A stretch of 64,000 nucleotides of DNA, taken from positions 248,001 through 312,000 of the forward strand of contig NZ_JACHXS010000003.1 of NCBI RefSeq assembly GCF_014192225.1. The letters are read 5' to 3'. Under the pieces are notes generated by a model that did no database searches, had not been told where the DNA came from, and was given only the letters and a program-made list of their open reading frames with translations. Positions 1 to 10,066 of the stretch are shown piece after piece; positions within the stretch are counted from its first letter, which is position 1; every line of letters starts with the position of its first letter. The DNA comes from Pseudoduganella umbonata. Lineage in GTDB: Bacteria > Pseudomonadota > Gammaproteobacteria > Burkholderiales > Burkholderiaceae_D. The position numbers and the translations under genes are program-made.

Positions 1-536
1 CAGCCATGCTGCTGCGTGACGATGGGCGTGAGCCAGCCGACGGCGGCGCCGCCCAGCGTATAGCCGCAGTACATCGACGTGATGACCAGCGCGCGCCGGC
101 GCGCCGGCGCGTACTCGGAGACCAGCGTCACGGCGCACGGCATCGCCGCACCGAGCCCCAGCCCCGTCACGAAGCGCAGCGCCACCAGCGCTTCCAGCGA
201 GCCGCACCAGGCCGTCGCCAGGTTGGCCAGGCCGAATACCGCCACGGCCGCCAGCAGCAGCGGGCGGCGACCTATCCGGTCGGCCAGGATACCGGCCGCG
301 CATCCGGCGATCATCAGCCCCACCACCCCGGCGGTGAATGCCGGCGTCAGCGCGCCTTTGGGCAACTGCCATTCGGCGCCGATGTACGGCGCGAGAAAGC
401 CGATCAGCACCGTATCCAGGCCGTCCAGGAACATGATCAGGAAACACAGGACGAAAACGGCCCATTGCAATCCGGACAGCGGACTGTCGTCCACCAGCGT
501 GCGATAGCCGCCGCCCTTCACAGCTTGTGTGTCCAT
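1..536 (-). CDS. MFS transporter, aromatic acid:H+ symporter type (C-terminus beyond window)
   Basis: Twelve-helix secondary transporter of the major facilitator superfamily, inner membrane. The 178 visible residues begin MDTQAVKGGGYRTLVDD and enter TM1 with FLDGLDTVLIGFLAP, the D-G-x-D pattern typical of the aromatic acid:H+ symporter group (PcaK/BenK/MhpT). The loop 2-3 signature is visible as ADRIGRRPLL, and TM4 contains RFVTGLGLGAAMP. By family, the likely substrates are aromatic or small organic acids taken up with protons; the exact one cannot be read. The gene is cut by the left window edge. It lies downstream of the fructan operon on the same strand, separated by about 240 nt, so it is probably a separate unit. 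Family is confident, substrate is not. Confidence 0.85.
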   Translation of the reverse strand, partial: MDTQAVKGGGYRTLVDDSPLSGLQWAVFVLCFLIMFLDGLDTVLIGFLAPYIGAEWQLPKGALTPAFTAGVVGLMIAGCAAGILADRIGRRPLLLAAVAVFGLANLATAWCGSLEALVALRFVTGLGLGAAMPCAVTLVSEYAPARRRALVITSMYCGYTLGGAAVGWLTPIVTQQHG

Positions 537-720
537 GGGGCCCTCAGTCCCGGCAGCCGGGGCTGGCAAGCGCGCGAGCGCTCGATTCGGCATGCAGTGC
601 CGCTTCTCGGTTCGATCTCAATGGCGTCTCCGTATCGTTGTCGTGGACGCGGCAGCGGTCTGCCGGTCCGCTGCAGTATCGCTACGGATGGTGGGGCCTG
701 TAAAACCGAGAGTTTGGATG

Positions 721-747
721 GAAGGTATCCGCGCCGCCGATACCTTC
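721..747 (-). terminator. Inverted repeat after the TonB receptor gene, possible terminator
   Basis: Perfect 9-bp arms GAAGGTATC and GATACCTTC around a 9-nt loop, 32 nt past the receptor stop. The right arm is part of a direct repeat GATACCTTCGCC (739-750 and 751-762). Only a short TTTT run follows on the minus strand, so termination is plausible rather than clear. Confidence 0.35.
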
Positions 748-778
748 GCCGATACCTTCGCCGTCGCCAGGCCGTGCG

Positions 779-3643
779 TCAGAACATGTACGTCAGGCTG
801 AAGCGGATCGTGCGGCCGAACAGGGGCCGTGCGACACCGCGGTTGCGCGTGCCGTCCGGCGACAGCAGGTCGTTGAACAGCGGATCGCCCTCGGTGAACG
901 ACAGCTGGTCGGTCAGGTTCGCCACGTGCAGGTGGGCGCGCAGGCGTTCGGTGACCTGGTACTGCGCGCCCGCGTTGACGATGTGGTACGACGGATACAG
1001 CGTCACGTTGGTGTCCGTCGCCTCGGAGAAGCGCGAGCCGTAGTACTGGAACTGCGCATACACGCTGACCGGGATGTCGGTCAGGGGCTTCAGGTCGAAC
1101 GACGGCATCAGGTTCACCATCTTCTTCGGCAGCCGGCGCGGCCGCCGGCCATCCTCGCTGATCCGCACATAGTGATAGCCGGTGATCACGCCCTGCGCAT
1201 CCTTGTCCTCCTGGGTGACGGTGTAGTTCGCGCCCGTCACCTGCGGGTTCTGCAGCACGAAATTGCCCTTCAGCTCCAGCCCGTCGACGGCCGCCGGGCG
1301 CCAGCTCAGCTCGATCTCGGTGCCGACATTCTTCACGCCGCGCTGGTACAGCTGGGCCACCTCGGGGCAGGAATTGATCTGTGTGACGCCACCCTGCGTG
1401 CTGCAGGCGGACGACTCGATGTCCCGGTAGATGTTGACGGCGCTGCGCGGCGAGAACTTGTTGTAGAACGCCGCGACCGAGGCCGAGAAGCCCCGCGTCA
1501 GGTAGCGCAGGCCGGTCTCGTACTGCCGGATATGCTCCACCGCGCTGACGTCCACGGGCTTGCCGTTGACCACGGTCGCGGAGGCGGTACTGAGATCGTT
1601 CAGGTCGCCCAGGCTGGGCAGGCGGAACGAGTTCGATGCCAGCCCGTACACGGCGAGCGTCCTGCCGAAGCTGTAGTTGCCGCCGAGCGACCAGCCAAAG
1701 CCCCGATACGTTTCCTGCAGCGTGTGTGGCGTGCCCGGGAAGCCGATTTCATTGTCGGCCGTGGTGTCCTGGGCCGAGCTGGCAACGATGTTCGCCGGCG
1801 TCAGGTCGCGCACGTCGTTGCGGTCGCGCCGCACCACGTCGGCCTTCAGGTCCTGCCAGCGCACGCCCGCGTCGATCTTCAGCCGGCTGCCCAGGGTTTC
1901 CCAGTGATCGAGCAGGTAGGCGGCATTGCCGTCGCCCTGGATCCTGCTGACGAAGCCGCCCCAGCCCGGCAGGATCGCCCCGCCCTGCGTCAGGCTGGGT
2001 CCCACCTGGTTGCCTTGCGCATCGACGGCAACCAGGTCGACGAGGCGCGACTGATTCGACACGTCGGTCACCAGCAGCGAGGTCTGGTGATTCGGCGCGT
2101 AGTGGTAACGGCTCTTGTAGACGCCGAACGTGATGTCGTGCGTGCCCTGCAGCTCGAAGGTTTTTTGTGCCTTCAGGTCGAGCGACGTGCTGCGCGCCTC
2201 GACCCTGGCGACGAACGGAATCGCGAAGTTCAGGTTGGCCGAGGCGGGTACGGTGGAGCCATCGTCCAGGTAGCGCCCCGCCACGCCGGCGGCCCTGGCG
2301 TGATTGCGGATGAAGTCTTCGCGGCCGATGCCGGCGAACGTCGCGCAGTTGGCGCCGGCGGGCATGTTGAAGAAGCCCACCAGTTTCGCGTGGTTCAGGT
2401 TGCACCCGAGCGCCGCGCCATGGGCCGGCGAGATCACGTCGTTCTGGTAGCGGGCATTCAGGAAGTTTGTCGACGTGGCCGTGTCGTTGCCCGTGAAGAC
2501 GGCGTTGAAGCCGTTGGTGCCGGTGGTGTGCCGCAGCCCCGCCGACAGTTTCAGGCCGCCCTGCAGCTCGTGCGAACCGCCCAGCGTGAACATCCTGAAA
2601 TTCGGATGCACGCCATCGGCCTGGTCGATCGTGCGCTTGCCGTATTCGCCCAGCATGTCGAAGCGCCGGTTGTATGGCGAGGCGGTGGTGCCGTGGGCGA
2701 AATCGATGCCCAGCGGCTGGATCGTGTCCTGGTCGATGACGGTCGGCCGGGCCGGCGTGCCGGGGGCCGTGAAGCGCGGTACCGAAATGGGCAGGTTCTG
2801 GTAGAACGCCGTGCGGTCGTTGATCAGCAGCGCATCGGCGCGCAGCGTGGTCCTGCGGTCGTCGCTGGTGTAGACCAGGTTGCCGCGCACCTGGCCGCCG
2901 CGGTCGGCCGTGTAGCCGGTGTCGCGAATGCCCTTGCTGCGGCGGTAGAAGCCGCCGATGGCGCCAGTGAGATTGCGGCCGAGCGGCCCGGAAACGAAGG
3001 CATCCTGGCGCACGAAGCCGTAATCGGCGTATTCGATCTTGTAGCCGCCCGCCAGCTGGTCGCCGCCGGTGCGCGTCACGTGGTTGATGGTGGCGCCCAG
3101 GCCGTTCGAATACAGGATGCCGCCCGGTCCGCCCTTCACCGCCTCCACGCTTTCCGTCATCAGGTCGTCGCGGACGAACACGTCGTTGTTCAGGAACGGC
3201 GCTTCCGGCTCCTCGTAGGCCGGCAGGCCGTCGATCAGCTGCGGGGCGAAGCGGTAGCCCCCCGTCACGGGCAGGCCGCGCACGGTGATGTTGTTGCTGG
3301 CTTCGCCCGCGCTGCCGCCTTCCGAGTAGATGCCGGGGATGTTCGCCAGCAGGTCGGCCGTGCTGGCCGGCGCCAGCCGCTGGATATCCTCGGCGCTCAG
3401 CGTGTTGATGGAAAACGCCGCGTTCTTCTTGGTCGTGGTCCGCGTCACGCCGGTGACGATGACGACGGCCGCAGGATCCGGGGCCACGCTTTCCGCGGCG
3501 GGCGGTGTTTCCGCGGCAGGCGGCGTGTCCGCACCGGGCTTGGTCTGCTGCTGCGCGAACACCAGCGCGGGTGCCAGGCAGATCGCCAGCGCGGCGCGGC
3601 GGCCGACGTGGCGGGTGATGAAGCAAGCAAGTGAGCGATTCAT
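779..3643 (-). CDS. TonB-dependent receptor of the fructan operon
   Basis: Outer-membrane active transporter, 954 aa, energised by TonB-ExbBD. It has a signal peptide (residues 1-30, cleavage near VFA-QQQ). A plug domain spans about 60-200, with VTRTTTKKNAAFSINTLSA, PGIYSEGG and VRGLPVTGG. A 22-strand barrel ends in the canonical aromatic terminus RFSLTYMF. The start is supported by AAAAGGAGAT upstream. It is the last gene of the fructose-polymer operon, and its own LacI-type operator (3695-3709) lies 51 nt upstream. From context it should bring fructans, or oligofructosides released outside the cell, into the periplasm. The plug also resembles siderophore receptors, so the sugar role rests on operon position rather than sequence. 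Confidence 0.85.
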   Translation of the reverse strand: MNRSLACFITRHVGRRAALAICLAPALVFAQQQTKPGADTPPAAETPPAAESVAPDPAAVVIVTGVTRTTTKKNAAFSINTLSAEDIQRLAPASTADLLANIPGIYSEGGSAGEASNNITVRGLPVTGGYRFAPQLIDGLPAYEEPEAPFLNNDVFVRDDLMTESVEAVKGGPGGILYSNGLGATINHVTRTGGDQLAGGYKIEYADYGFVRQDAFVSGPLGRNLTGAIGGFYRRSKGIRDTGYTADRGGQVRGNLVYTSDDRRTTLRADALLINDRTAFYQNLPISVPRFTAPGTPARPTVIDQDTIQPLGIDFAHGTTASPYNRRFDMLGEYGKRTIDQADGVHPNFRMFTLGGSHELQGGLKLSAGLRHTTGTNGFNAVFTGNDTATSTNFLNARYQNDVISPAHGAALGCNLNHAKLVGFFNMPAGANCATFAGIGREDFIRNHARAAGVAGRYLDDGSTVPASANLNFAIPFVARVEARSTSLDLKAQKTFELQGTHDITFGVYKSRYHYAPNHQTSLLVTDVSNQSRLVDLVAVDAQGNQVGPSLTQGGAILPGWGGFVSRIQGDGNAAYLLDHWETLGSRLKIDAGVRWQDLKADVVRRDRNDVRDLTPANIVASSAQDTTADNEIGFPGTPHTLQETYRGFGWSLGGNYSFGRTLAVYGLASNSFRLPSLGDLNDLSTASATVVNGKPVDVSAVEHIRQYETGLRYLTRGFSASVAAFYNKFSPRSAVNIYRDIESSACSTQGGVTQINSCPEVAQLYQRGVKNVGTEIELSWRPAAVDGLELKGNFVLQNPQVTGANYTVTQEDKDAQGVITGYHYVRISEDGRRPRRLPKKMVNLMPSFDLKPLTDIPVSVYAQFQYYGSRFSEATDTNVTLYPSYHIVNAGAQYQVTERLRAHLHVANLTDQLSFTEGDPLFNDLLSPDGTRNRGVARPLFGRTIRFSLTYMF

Positions 3644-3694
3644 TCCGTATCTCCTTTTATGATTATCGGCTGGCGCACGCCATGCCGCTCGGTC

Positions 3695-3709
3695 TGTCCA
3701 ACGTTGTCA
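3695..3709. promoter_or_regulatory. LacI-type operator, copy 3 (before TonB receptor)
   Basis: TGTCCAACGTTGTCA, an imperfect palindrome centred on AACGTT. It is identical to the copy at 13484 and one base from the copy at 8164. It sits between the fructokinase stop and the receptor start, which suggests an internal regulated promoter for the receptor. Confidence 0.7.
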
Positions 3710-3725
3710 TGCTCGTTACAGCGAT

Positions 3726-4660
3726 TCAGTGTTGCGGGTCGACCTCCGCCAGGCGCGGCATGTCGGCACCGCGCCGCGAGCAGGTGATGGCGGCCGCCCG
3801 TGCCGCGAAGTCCAGCGCGGCGCGCAGCGTGCGGACCTCCATGCCGGCCAGGGTGGCGCGGTTCAGCAGGCCATGGCGTGCCAGGTAAGCCAGCAGGGCA
3901 GCCTGGAAGGTGTCGCCGGCGCCGACCGTGTCGACCACGGCCACCTCCACTGCCGGCAGGTCGAAGGGCGCCAGCGTGGCCGTCGCGGCCAGCACGCCGT
4001 CGCCGCCGCGCGTGACGATGGCCAGCGCGACACCGGACTGGATCGCCAGGTCCAGGAAGGCACGCGGCGTCATGTCCGGATACAGCGTGCGCAGGTCTTC
4101 GTCGCTGATCTTCAGCAGGTCGGTGCGGGGCAGCATCCAGGCGACCGCGCCGGTCCACGCGTTGCGGTCCGGCTGGATCGTCAGGCGCACATTGGGATCG
4201 AAGGCAATCAGGCTGCGGCCCTGCTGGCGCGTGACGAGCGCGCGCAACGCCGAAGCCACCGGTTCGACCGCCATGCAGTAGGAACCCACGTGGATGGCTG
4301 CCGCCTCGACCGGCACGCGATCGACGTCCGCCAAGGCCACCGCGCGCTCCGCGGTCGCCGTGCCGTACAGCGTGTAGGCCGGCACGCCGCCGGCATCCAG
4401 GTCGACCGTGACCAGCGCGGTCGGCGCGGCCGGGCGCGGCGCGCACGACAGGTCGACGCCCTCCTCGGCCAGCGTGGCGGCCAGCTTGCGGCCGAACATG
4501 TCGGCCGACAGGCCGCCGAAGTACAGCGGCCGGGCGCCGAGCCGGGCCAGCCCGATCGCCACGTTGAACGGCGAGCCGCCCACTTTCGCGGCCAGCGCGT
4601 AGCCGCCGGGCGCATCGCCGTCGCAGAACACATCGAACAGCGCTTCTCCACAAACGATGA

Positions 4661-4664
<4 letters not shown>
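3726..4664 (-). CDS. PfkB-family fructokinase
   Basis: Cytosolic sugar kinase, 312 aa, that would phosphorylate fructose released from imported fructosides using ATP. It starts MIIVCGEALFDVF. The ribokinase-family N-terminal substrate motif is GGSPFNVAIGLARLG (29-43). The C-terminal anion-hole/catalytic motif is DTVGAGDTF (245-253), with D251 as the expected base. The chosen ATG forms an ATGA overlap with the upstream ATPase stop, so the two are probably translationally coupled; a longer upstream reading has no family similarity. Operon context with GH32-type hydrolases favours fructose over other PfkB substrates. Family is certain; fructose specificity is inferred. Confidence 0.9.
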
Positions 4665-5800
<1,136 letters not shown>

Positions 5801-8131
5801 TCAATTCTCCTTGTCGATGGACCCCATGGTCCACACGCGCAGTGCCCGCACGCGGTCGCCGGGCAGCGCCAGCAGCGCCAGCCCGTCGGCGTCGGCCCGC
5901 GACGTATAGGTCCGGCTGGTCAGGCTCCTGCGTTCGTTGGCATACGCCTCGACCATCGAGCGGTCGAGGAACACGCGCAGGCGCAGCGGTTCGCCGGCCA
6001 GGTCGAACGCGCCGCCCTGCACGCCGTACGACCGGTCGCGCGACGTGCGGGTGCGGTCGATCTCCAGCCGGCTGCGCGCGGTGTCCACGTACAGGTCGGT
6101 CCGCTCGGCGCCGCCCGGGGCGACGCGCACGCCCAGGCCGCGCCGGCCCGCCTTGGGCGATGGCGCCAGCTCCAGTTCGATTTCCAGCGCATCGCCACGC
6201 ACCGCGGCCAGCGCACGCTCTGCTTCCGCCACGCTGGCGTCGGTGAGGTTCACCAGTTGCCGGCGGCGCAGGCTGGCCAGCTCTTCGATCGGCGCCAGCC
6301 GCAGGTCGCCGTCGCCGCCCAGCGACAGCGCGACCGGCAGGCCGCCGTTGTGCGCCCAGCCGGCGTCGTACTCGTCCCGCAGCGTGCGCTCGCCCTGGGC
6401 GATGGAAAACACGATCGTGCGGCCCGTCTTCGGATCGACGAAGCCGCTCGGTCCGGAGAAATGGCCCTGGCCCACGTCGAACACGCGTGGCGCTTCCAGG
6501 TCCGGCGTGAAGCGCGCCGTCTCCGGATCGAACACGCCGATCCAGTAGTACGCCTGCGCGCGCACGTCGTTGAGGAACACGTGCCGTTCGCGGCCATCGC
6601 GGCCCTTGCCGACCGGCAGCAGTACCGGCAGCTCCCACGTGGCATCGAAGCCGGGGAAGCGCGCCGCATCGATCGAGAACAGCGGCCCGCGCGGCGTCCA
6701 GTTGCGCAGGTCGGCCGATTCGTACACCAGCGCCGTGCCGCTGCCGCCCGGCAGCTTCGAGGCCACCAGCTGGAACCAGCGCTGGCGCGTGCCGTCGCGG
6801 AACACGAAGGGATCGCGGAAATCGCCGAAGTGCCCTTCGCCCTGCTTCTGCACCGTGACCGGCACGGGGTGTTTTTTCCAGCCCACGAAATCCGCATCGG
6901 CCGGATCGCGCGGCGTGGCCATGCCGGTGCGCTGGTTCGGCCTGGCACTGTCGTTCCCGGCCGTGAAGAACAGCACGGGCGAACCGTCGGCCGCATGCGT
7001 CGCGCTGCCGGACCAGATGCCGTCGGTGGCCAGGCCGTCGTCTTCCGGCGCCAGCGCGATGGGCAGTTCGCGCCAGTGGACCATGTCCGGGCTGACCCAG
7101 TGGCCCCAGTGGATCTGGTGCCAGAACGGCCCGAACGGATTCTTCTGGAAGAACAGGTGATACTGCCCGGCGTGGTGGAACGGCGCATGCGGCTCGTTCA
7201 TCCAGCCCGCATCGGGCATCGCGTGGTAACGCGGGCGATGCCGGTCGCCGGCAAACGTCGACGGCGCGATGCGCAGGTCGGCCGGCGCCAGGCGCGGCGG
7301 CTTGCCGCCATGGCGCGCCACGTCGGCGGCGATGGTCCGTGCCACAGCGGCGGCATCGGACGGCGCTGCATCGATGCGCACCTCGTCCATCAGGCCGAGG
7401 AAGGTGTTCAGGCTGAACACGCCGCCGATCCGTTCCGGTTCGGAGTGGCGGCCGATCGTCAGCGGTTTCACGGGCAAGGCGAAATTCGCGCCCGCCGGCA
7501 CGCCGGCTTCGGCGACCCGCTCGCCGTCCAGGAACAGCGCCACCTTGCGCGTTGCGGGGTCGTAGCTGGCGGCGACGTGGGACCAGGCATCGCGCGGCAG
7601 CTTGCGGGCCGTGACGCGGACATCGAGGATCTCGCTGCCCAGCCCCAGCTTGATGCCCCAGGTGCCGAAGCGGAACACGCCGAACGAGAAGCCCTGCTTC
7701 GCCGCCCCGTCGAACTGGCTGAGGAAGGCCGAGTAATGGCCGCCGTCGCCCCATTCGAACGCATGCGGCGCCACCCAGGCGCTCAGCGTGAAGCCGCCGC
7801 TGGCCTGCGCGATGGTCAATCCGGGCGCCTCGATGCGGGTCGAGTAGCCGTCGAACAGCAGGCAGCCGGCGAGCACGCAGCCGCCAGTGCGCCACAGCGG
7901 CGGCGAGGCGGGCTTGAAGCGGGCCTCGTTGAACACATAGCTGACCGGGTCGGCGCGCCCCGCGTGGCGTTCGGTGGCGCTCTTGCCGCCCGTTTCATCC
8001 AGGCTCCAGTGTGCCGGCAACGGCGTGCCGGGCGCCGCCAGCGCGGCAGCCGCAAGACCGGCCAGCGCCAGTCCCGCGATGGCCCGCCAGCGCCGCCGCA
8101 GCGGTGGTGTGCAAGCTTCGTGTTGATGCAT
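5801..8131 (-). CDS. Exported LamG-GH32 fructan hydrolase
   Basis: Exported glycoside hydrolase, 776 aa. The N-terminus has an Arg-rich segment and a hydrophobic stretch (18-33) ending LAA-APG, a signal peptide. Residues about 40-255 look like a LamG/concanavalin sugar-binding domain. From about 300 comes a GH32 five-bladed propeller: GWMNEPHAPF (308-317), FQKNPFGPFWHQ, GDFRDPFVF with the RDP motif at 439-441, and TWELPVLLP with the acid/base glutamate at E500. A C-terminal beta-sandwich contains DRSMVEAYANE. The family's nucleophile motif is normally WMNDPN; here the aspartate position is E313. AGGAGG precedes the ATG, and a LacI-type operator lies 33 nt upstream. Likely role: cleaving beta-fructosidic bonds in levan or inulin outside the cytosol. 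Confidence 0.88.
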   Translation of the reverse strand: MHQHEACTPPLRRRWRAIAGLALAGLAAAALAAPGTPLPAHWSLDETGGKSATERHAGRADPVSYVFNEARFKPASPPLWRTGGCVLAGCLLFDGYSTRIEAPGLTIAQASGGFTLSAWVAPHAFEWGDGGHYSAFLSQFDGAAKQGFSFGVFRFGTWGIKLGLGSEILDVRVTARKLPRDAWSHVAASYDPATRKVALFLDGERVAEAGVPAGANFALPVKPLTIGRHSEPERIGGVFSLNTFLGLMDEVRIDAAPSDAAAVARTIAADVARHGGKPPRLAPADLRIAPSTFAGDRHRPRYHAMPDAGWMNEPHAPFHHAGQYHLFFQKNPFGPFWHQIHWGHWVSPDMVHWRELPIALAPEDDGLATDGIWSGSATHAADGSPVLFFTAGNDSARPNQRTGMATPRDPADADFVGWKKHPVPVTVQKQGEGHFGDFRDPFVFRDGTRQRWFQLVASKLPGGSGTALVYESADLRNWTPRGPLFSIDAARFPGFDATWELPVLLPVGKGRDGRERHVFLNDVRAQAYYWIGVFDPETARFTPDLEAPRVFDVGQGHFSGPSGFVDPKTGRTIVFSIAQGERTLRDEYDAGWAHNGGLPVALSLGGDGDLRLAPIEELASLRRRQLVNLTDASVAEAERALAAVRGDALEIELELAPSPKAGRRGLGVRVAPGGAERTDLYVDTARSRLEIDRTRTSRDRSYGVQGGAFDLAGEPLRLRVFLDRSMVEAYANERRSLTSRTYTSRADADGLALLALPGDRVRALRVWTMGSIDKEN

Positions 8132-8163
8132 CGTGTCTCCTCCCTGTCCGGGTTATCGGTTGA

Positions 8164-8178
8164 TGTCCATCGTTGTCA
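8164..8178. promoter_or_regulatory. LacI-type operator, copy 2 (before GH32 gene)
   Basis: TGTCCATCGTTGTCA, one base from the copies at 3695 and 13484. It overlaps the stop codon of the preceding hydrolase gene and lies 33 nt before the GH32 start, so it may control an internal promoter or act as an auxiliary operator. Confidence 0.65.
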
Positions 8179-9156
8179 TTTTCGTGCCGGAAAAGCATCC
8201 GCTTTCACGTACAGGCCGTCCTCCAGGCGCAGCGGGATCGGGTCGCCGATGCGGCCGGCAAACCGGCCATCGGCGCCGGTATCCTCGAACGCCATCAGGC
8301 AGTCGCCGCCCGTGACGGGGTCGCGCAGGATCTTGCCCGCGTAGCGGCGGCATGGCACGTCGCCGTCGAGGAAGCCGGGTGCCGGCTGCCACGGTCCCAG
8401 CGGGTGGTCGGCAACCAGATAGTGCGTGCCGGAGACACCGCCATGATGACGCTCGCGCATCGCTTCCGACCAGTGCGCGGCGACATTGCAGAACACGCAG
8501 TACCAGCGCCCGTCGCGCTCGAACACCTGCGGCACTTCGAGCTGGCCGTAATGGCCGCCGTGGTACACCGGTGCGGTCGCTTCCCAGTGCACCAGGTCCG
8601 GCGACACCGCATGGCCGATCACGCCCCGTTCGTACAGCGGTCCGTCGTTGCGGCGGGCGGTATAGAACATGTGGTACATCCCGTCGATCCTGTCGGGCAG
8701 GACCCACGGGTCGCGCAGCGCCCGGTCGTGCCAGCGGCCTTCCTGGTATTCCTCGTACCAGCGCTCGTCCAGGTCCAGCGCCAGGCCGTCGCCGACACGC
8801 TGCCACGGCCCGTCGATGCTGTCCGCCGTGGCGTGGCCGATGCGCTGGCGCATGCCGTTCTCGGCCCGGCACGTGCCGGTATAGAACAGGTGATAGCGGC
8901 CATCGACGGCGATCACGGAACCGGTCCATGTGGTGTAGTCGTCCCAGGCCGGGCCGGCCGACGGGCCGAATACCCTGCCGCGCGGGGTCCAGTCGCGCAG
9001 GTCCTGCGAGACGGCGTGGCCGACCGACACGTTCCAGTGCCGCAGGTCGGGATTGCCGATGGCCCGGTCGGCCTGCAGGAAGAACAGGTGCTGCGTGCCG
9101 GATTCCTCGAAATGCCAGAAGTCCCAGATATATTTGTCGTCGAGTTGAAGTGTCAT
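8176..9156 (-). CDS. Cytosolic clan GH-J (GH32/GH68-like) glycosidase
   Basis: Short single-domain beta-propeller hydrolase, 326 aa, with no signal peptide and no C-terminal sandwich. Motifs fit the GH-J three-carboxylate arrangement: IWDFWHF (candidate nucleophile D12), ALRDPWVLP (RDP motif) and GQLEVPQVF (candidate acid/base Glu). Repeated HLFF, YHLFYTG and YHMFYTARRN blades support a five-bladed propeller. It sits between the importer permeases and the exported GH32, so the likely job is intracellular cleavage of small fructosides delivered by the ABC importer. The ATG has GGAAG upstream. GH43 is an alternative fold assignment; activity is not certain. Confidence 0.65.
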   Translation of the reverse strand: MTLQLDDKYIWDFWHFEESGTQHLFFLQADRAIGNPDLRHWNVSVGHAVSQDLRDWTPRGRVFGPSAGPAWDDYTTWTGSVIAVDGRYHLFYTGTCRAENGMRQRIGHATADSIDGPWQRVGDGLALDLDERWYEEYQEGRWHDRALRDPWVLPDRIDGMYHMFYTARRNDGPLYERGVIGHAVSPDLVHWEATAPVYHGGHYGQLEVPQVFERDGRWYCVFCNVAAHWSEAMRERHHGGVSGTHYLVADHPLGPWQPAPGFLDGDVPCRRYAGKILRDPVTGGDCLMAFEDTGADGRFAGRIGDPIPLRLEDGLYVKADAFPARK

Positions 9157-9169
9157 AGTGCTTCCAGGG

Positions 9170-10066
9170 TTAGCCCTTGACGCCGGTTCCGGCCACCGAC
9201 GCGACGAACTGCCGCTGGAAGGCCAGGAACACCGCGAGCACGGGCAGGGTGATCACCGATGCGTAGGCCATGATCTGGCCCCACGAATTGGTACGTCCGA
9301 AAAATTGCTGTATGCCCGGCTGGACCGGCCGGAATGCCTCGCCCTGCACCACCATGATCGGCCACAGGTACTGGTTCCACGCCGAGATGAACAGCACGAT
9401 GGCGGCGGTGGCGATGACCGGGCCGCTGTTGGGCATGATGATGCGCGCATAGACGGTCCACGGGCCGGCGCCATCCATCTTGGCCGCTTCGTCCAGCTCG
9501 GGCGGGATGTCGCGGAAGAACTGGTAGAACAGGAACACGCAGAAGGCATTGGCCAGGAACGGGATGACCTGGACGTGCAGGCTGTTGAACCAGCCCGTGT
9601 GCAGCACCAGCTGGCCGTGCTCGATGGCGGGCCACGGCAGCCGCGCCACCAGCGACAGCAGCGGGATCGCGATCACCTCGAACGGCACGATCACCATCGC
9701 CACCACCAGGCCCAGCACCGCCTGCCGGCCGCGCCAGCGCATGCGGGCGATCGCGAACGCCAGCATGCTGTTGACGAGGATGCCGCCGGCGACCACCAGC
9801 GCGGCGATCACGGTCGAGTTGAGCAGGAACGACGGCAGGTCGCTGTGTTCGAAGATCGCCGTGTAGTTGCGCAGCGACCAGCCGCTCGACGGCAGGTAGG
9901 CCGACCAGGAACCCAGGTTGGCGAAGATGGCCGAGTCGTCCTTGAACGACGAGATGAACATGAACAGCAGCGGCGCCACGAACACCAGGCCGATCGCGGC
10001 CATGACGGCGAACAGCGCAGTATCACGCAAGATCCTGCGGCCGGCTTTGCTGACGGCGGTGGTCAT
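9170..10066 (-). CDS. Sugar ABC transporter permease, MalG type
   Basis: Inner-membrane permease subunit, 298 aa, with six predicted helices beginning near residue 17 (FAVMAAIGLVFVAPLLFMF). The EAA loop that docks onto the ATPase reads ELDEAAKMDGAGPWTVYARIIMP, the standard CUT1 pattern. The start is the ATG that forms an ATGA overlap with the stop of the MalF-type permease. It works as a heterodimer with that partner to pass the sugar from the binding protein into the cytosol. Confidence 0.95.
   Translation of the reverse strand: MTTAVSKAGRRILRDTALFAVMAAIGLVFVAPLLFMFISSFKDDSAIFANLGSWSAYLPSSGWSLRNYTAIFEHSDLPSFLLNSTVIAALVVAGGILVNSMLAFAIARMRWRGRQAVLGLVVAMVIVPFEVIAIPLLSLVARLPWPAIEHGQLVLHTGWFNSLHVQVIPFLANAFCVFLFYQFFRDIPPELDEAAKMDGAGPWTVYARIIMPNSGPVIATAAIVLFISAWNQYLWPIMVVQGEAFRPVQPGIQQFFGRTNSWGQIMAYASVITLPVLAVFLAFQRQFVASVAGTGVKG

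Noticed and set aside
631..645. Partial match to the LacI operator upstream of the MFS gene
   Set aside because: Only ATCGTTGTC is shared and the left half-site is absent, so it is within chance for GC-rich sequence.
926..3634. Long open frame on the plus strand opposite the TonB receptor gene
   Set aside because: Composition is Arg/Val/His-rich without motifs, and the opposite strand encodes a clear receptor. Such mirror frames are expected in GC-rich DNA.
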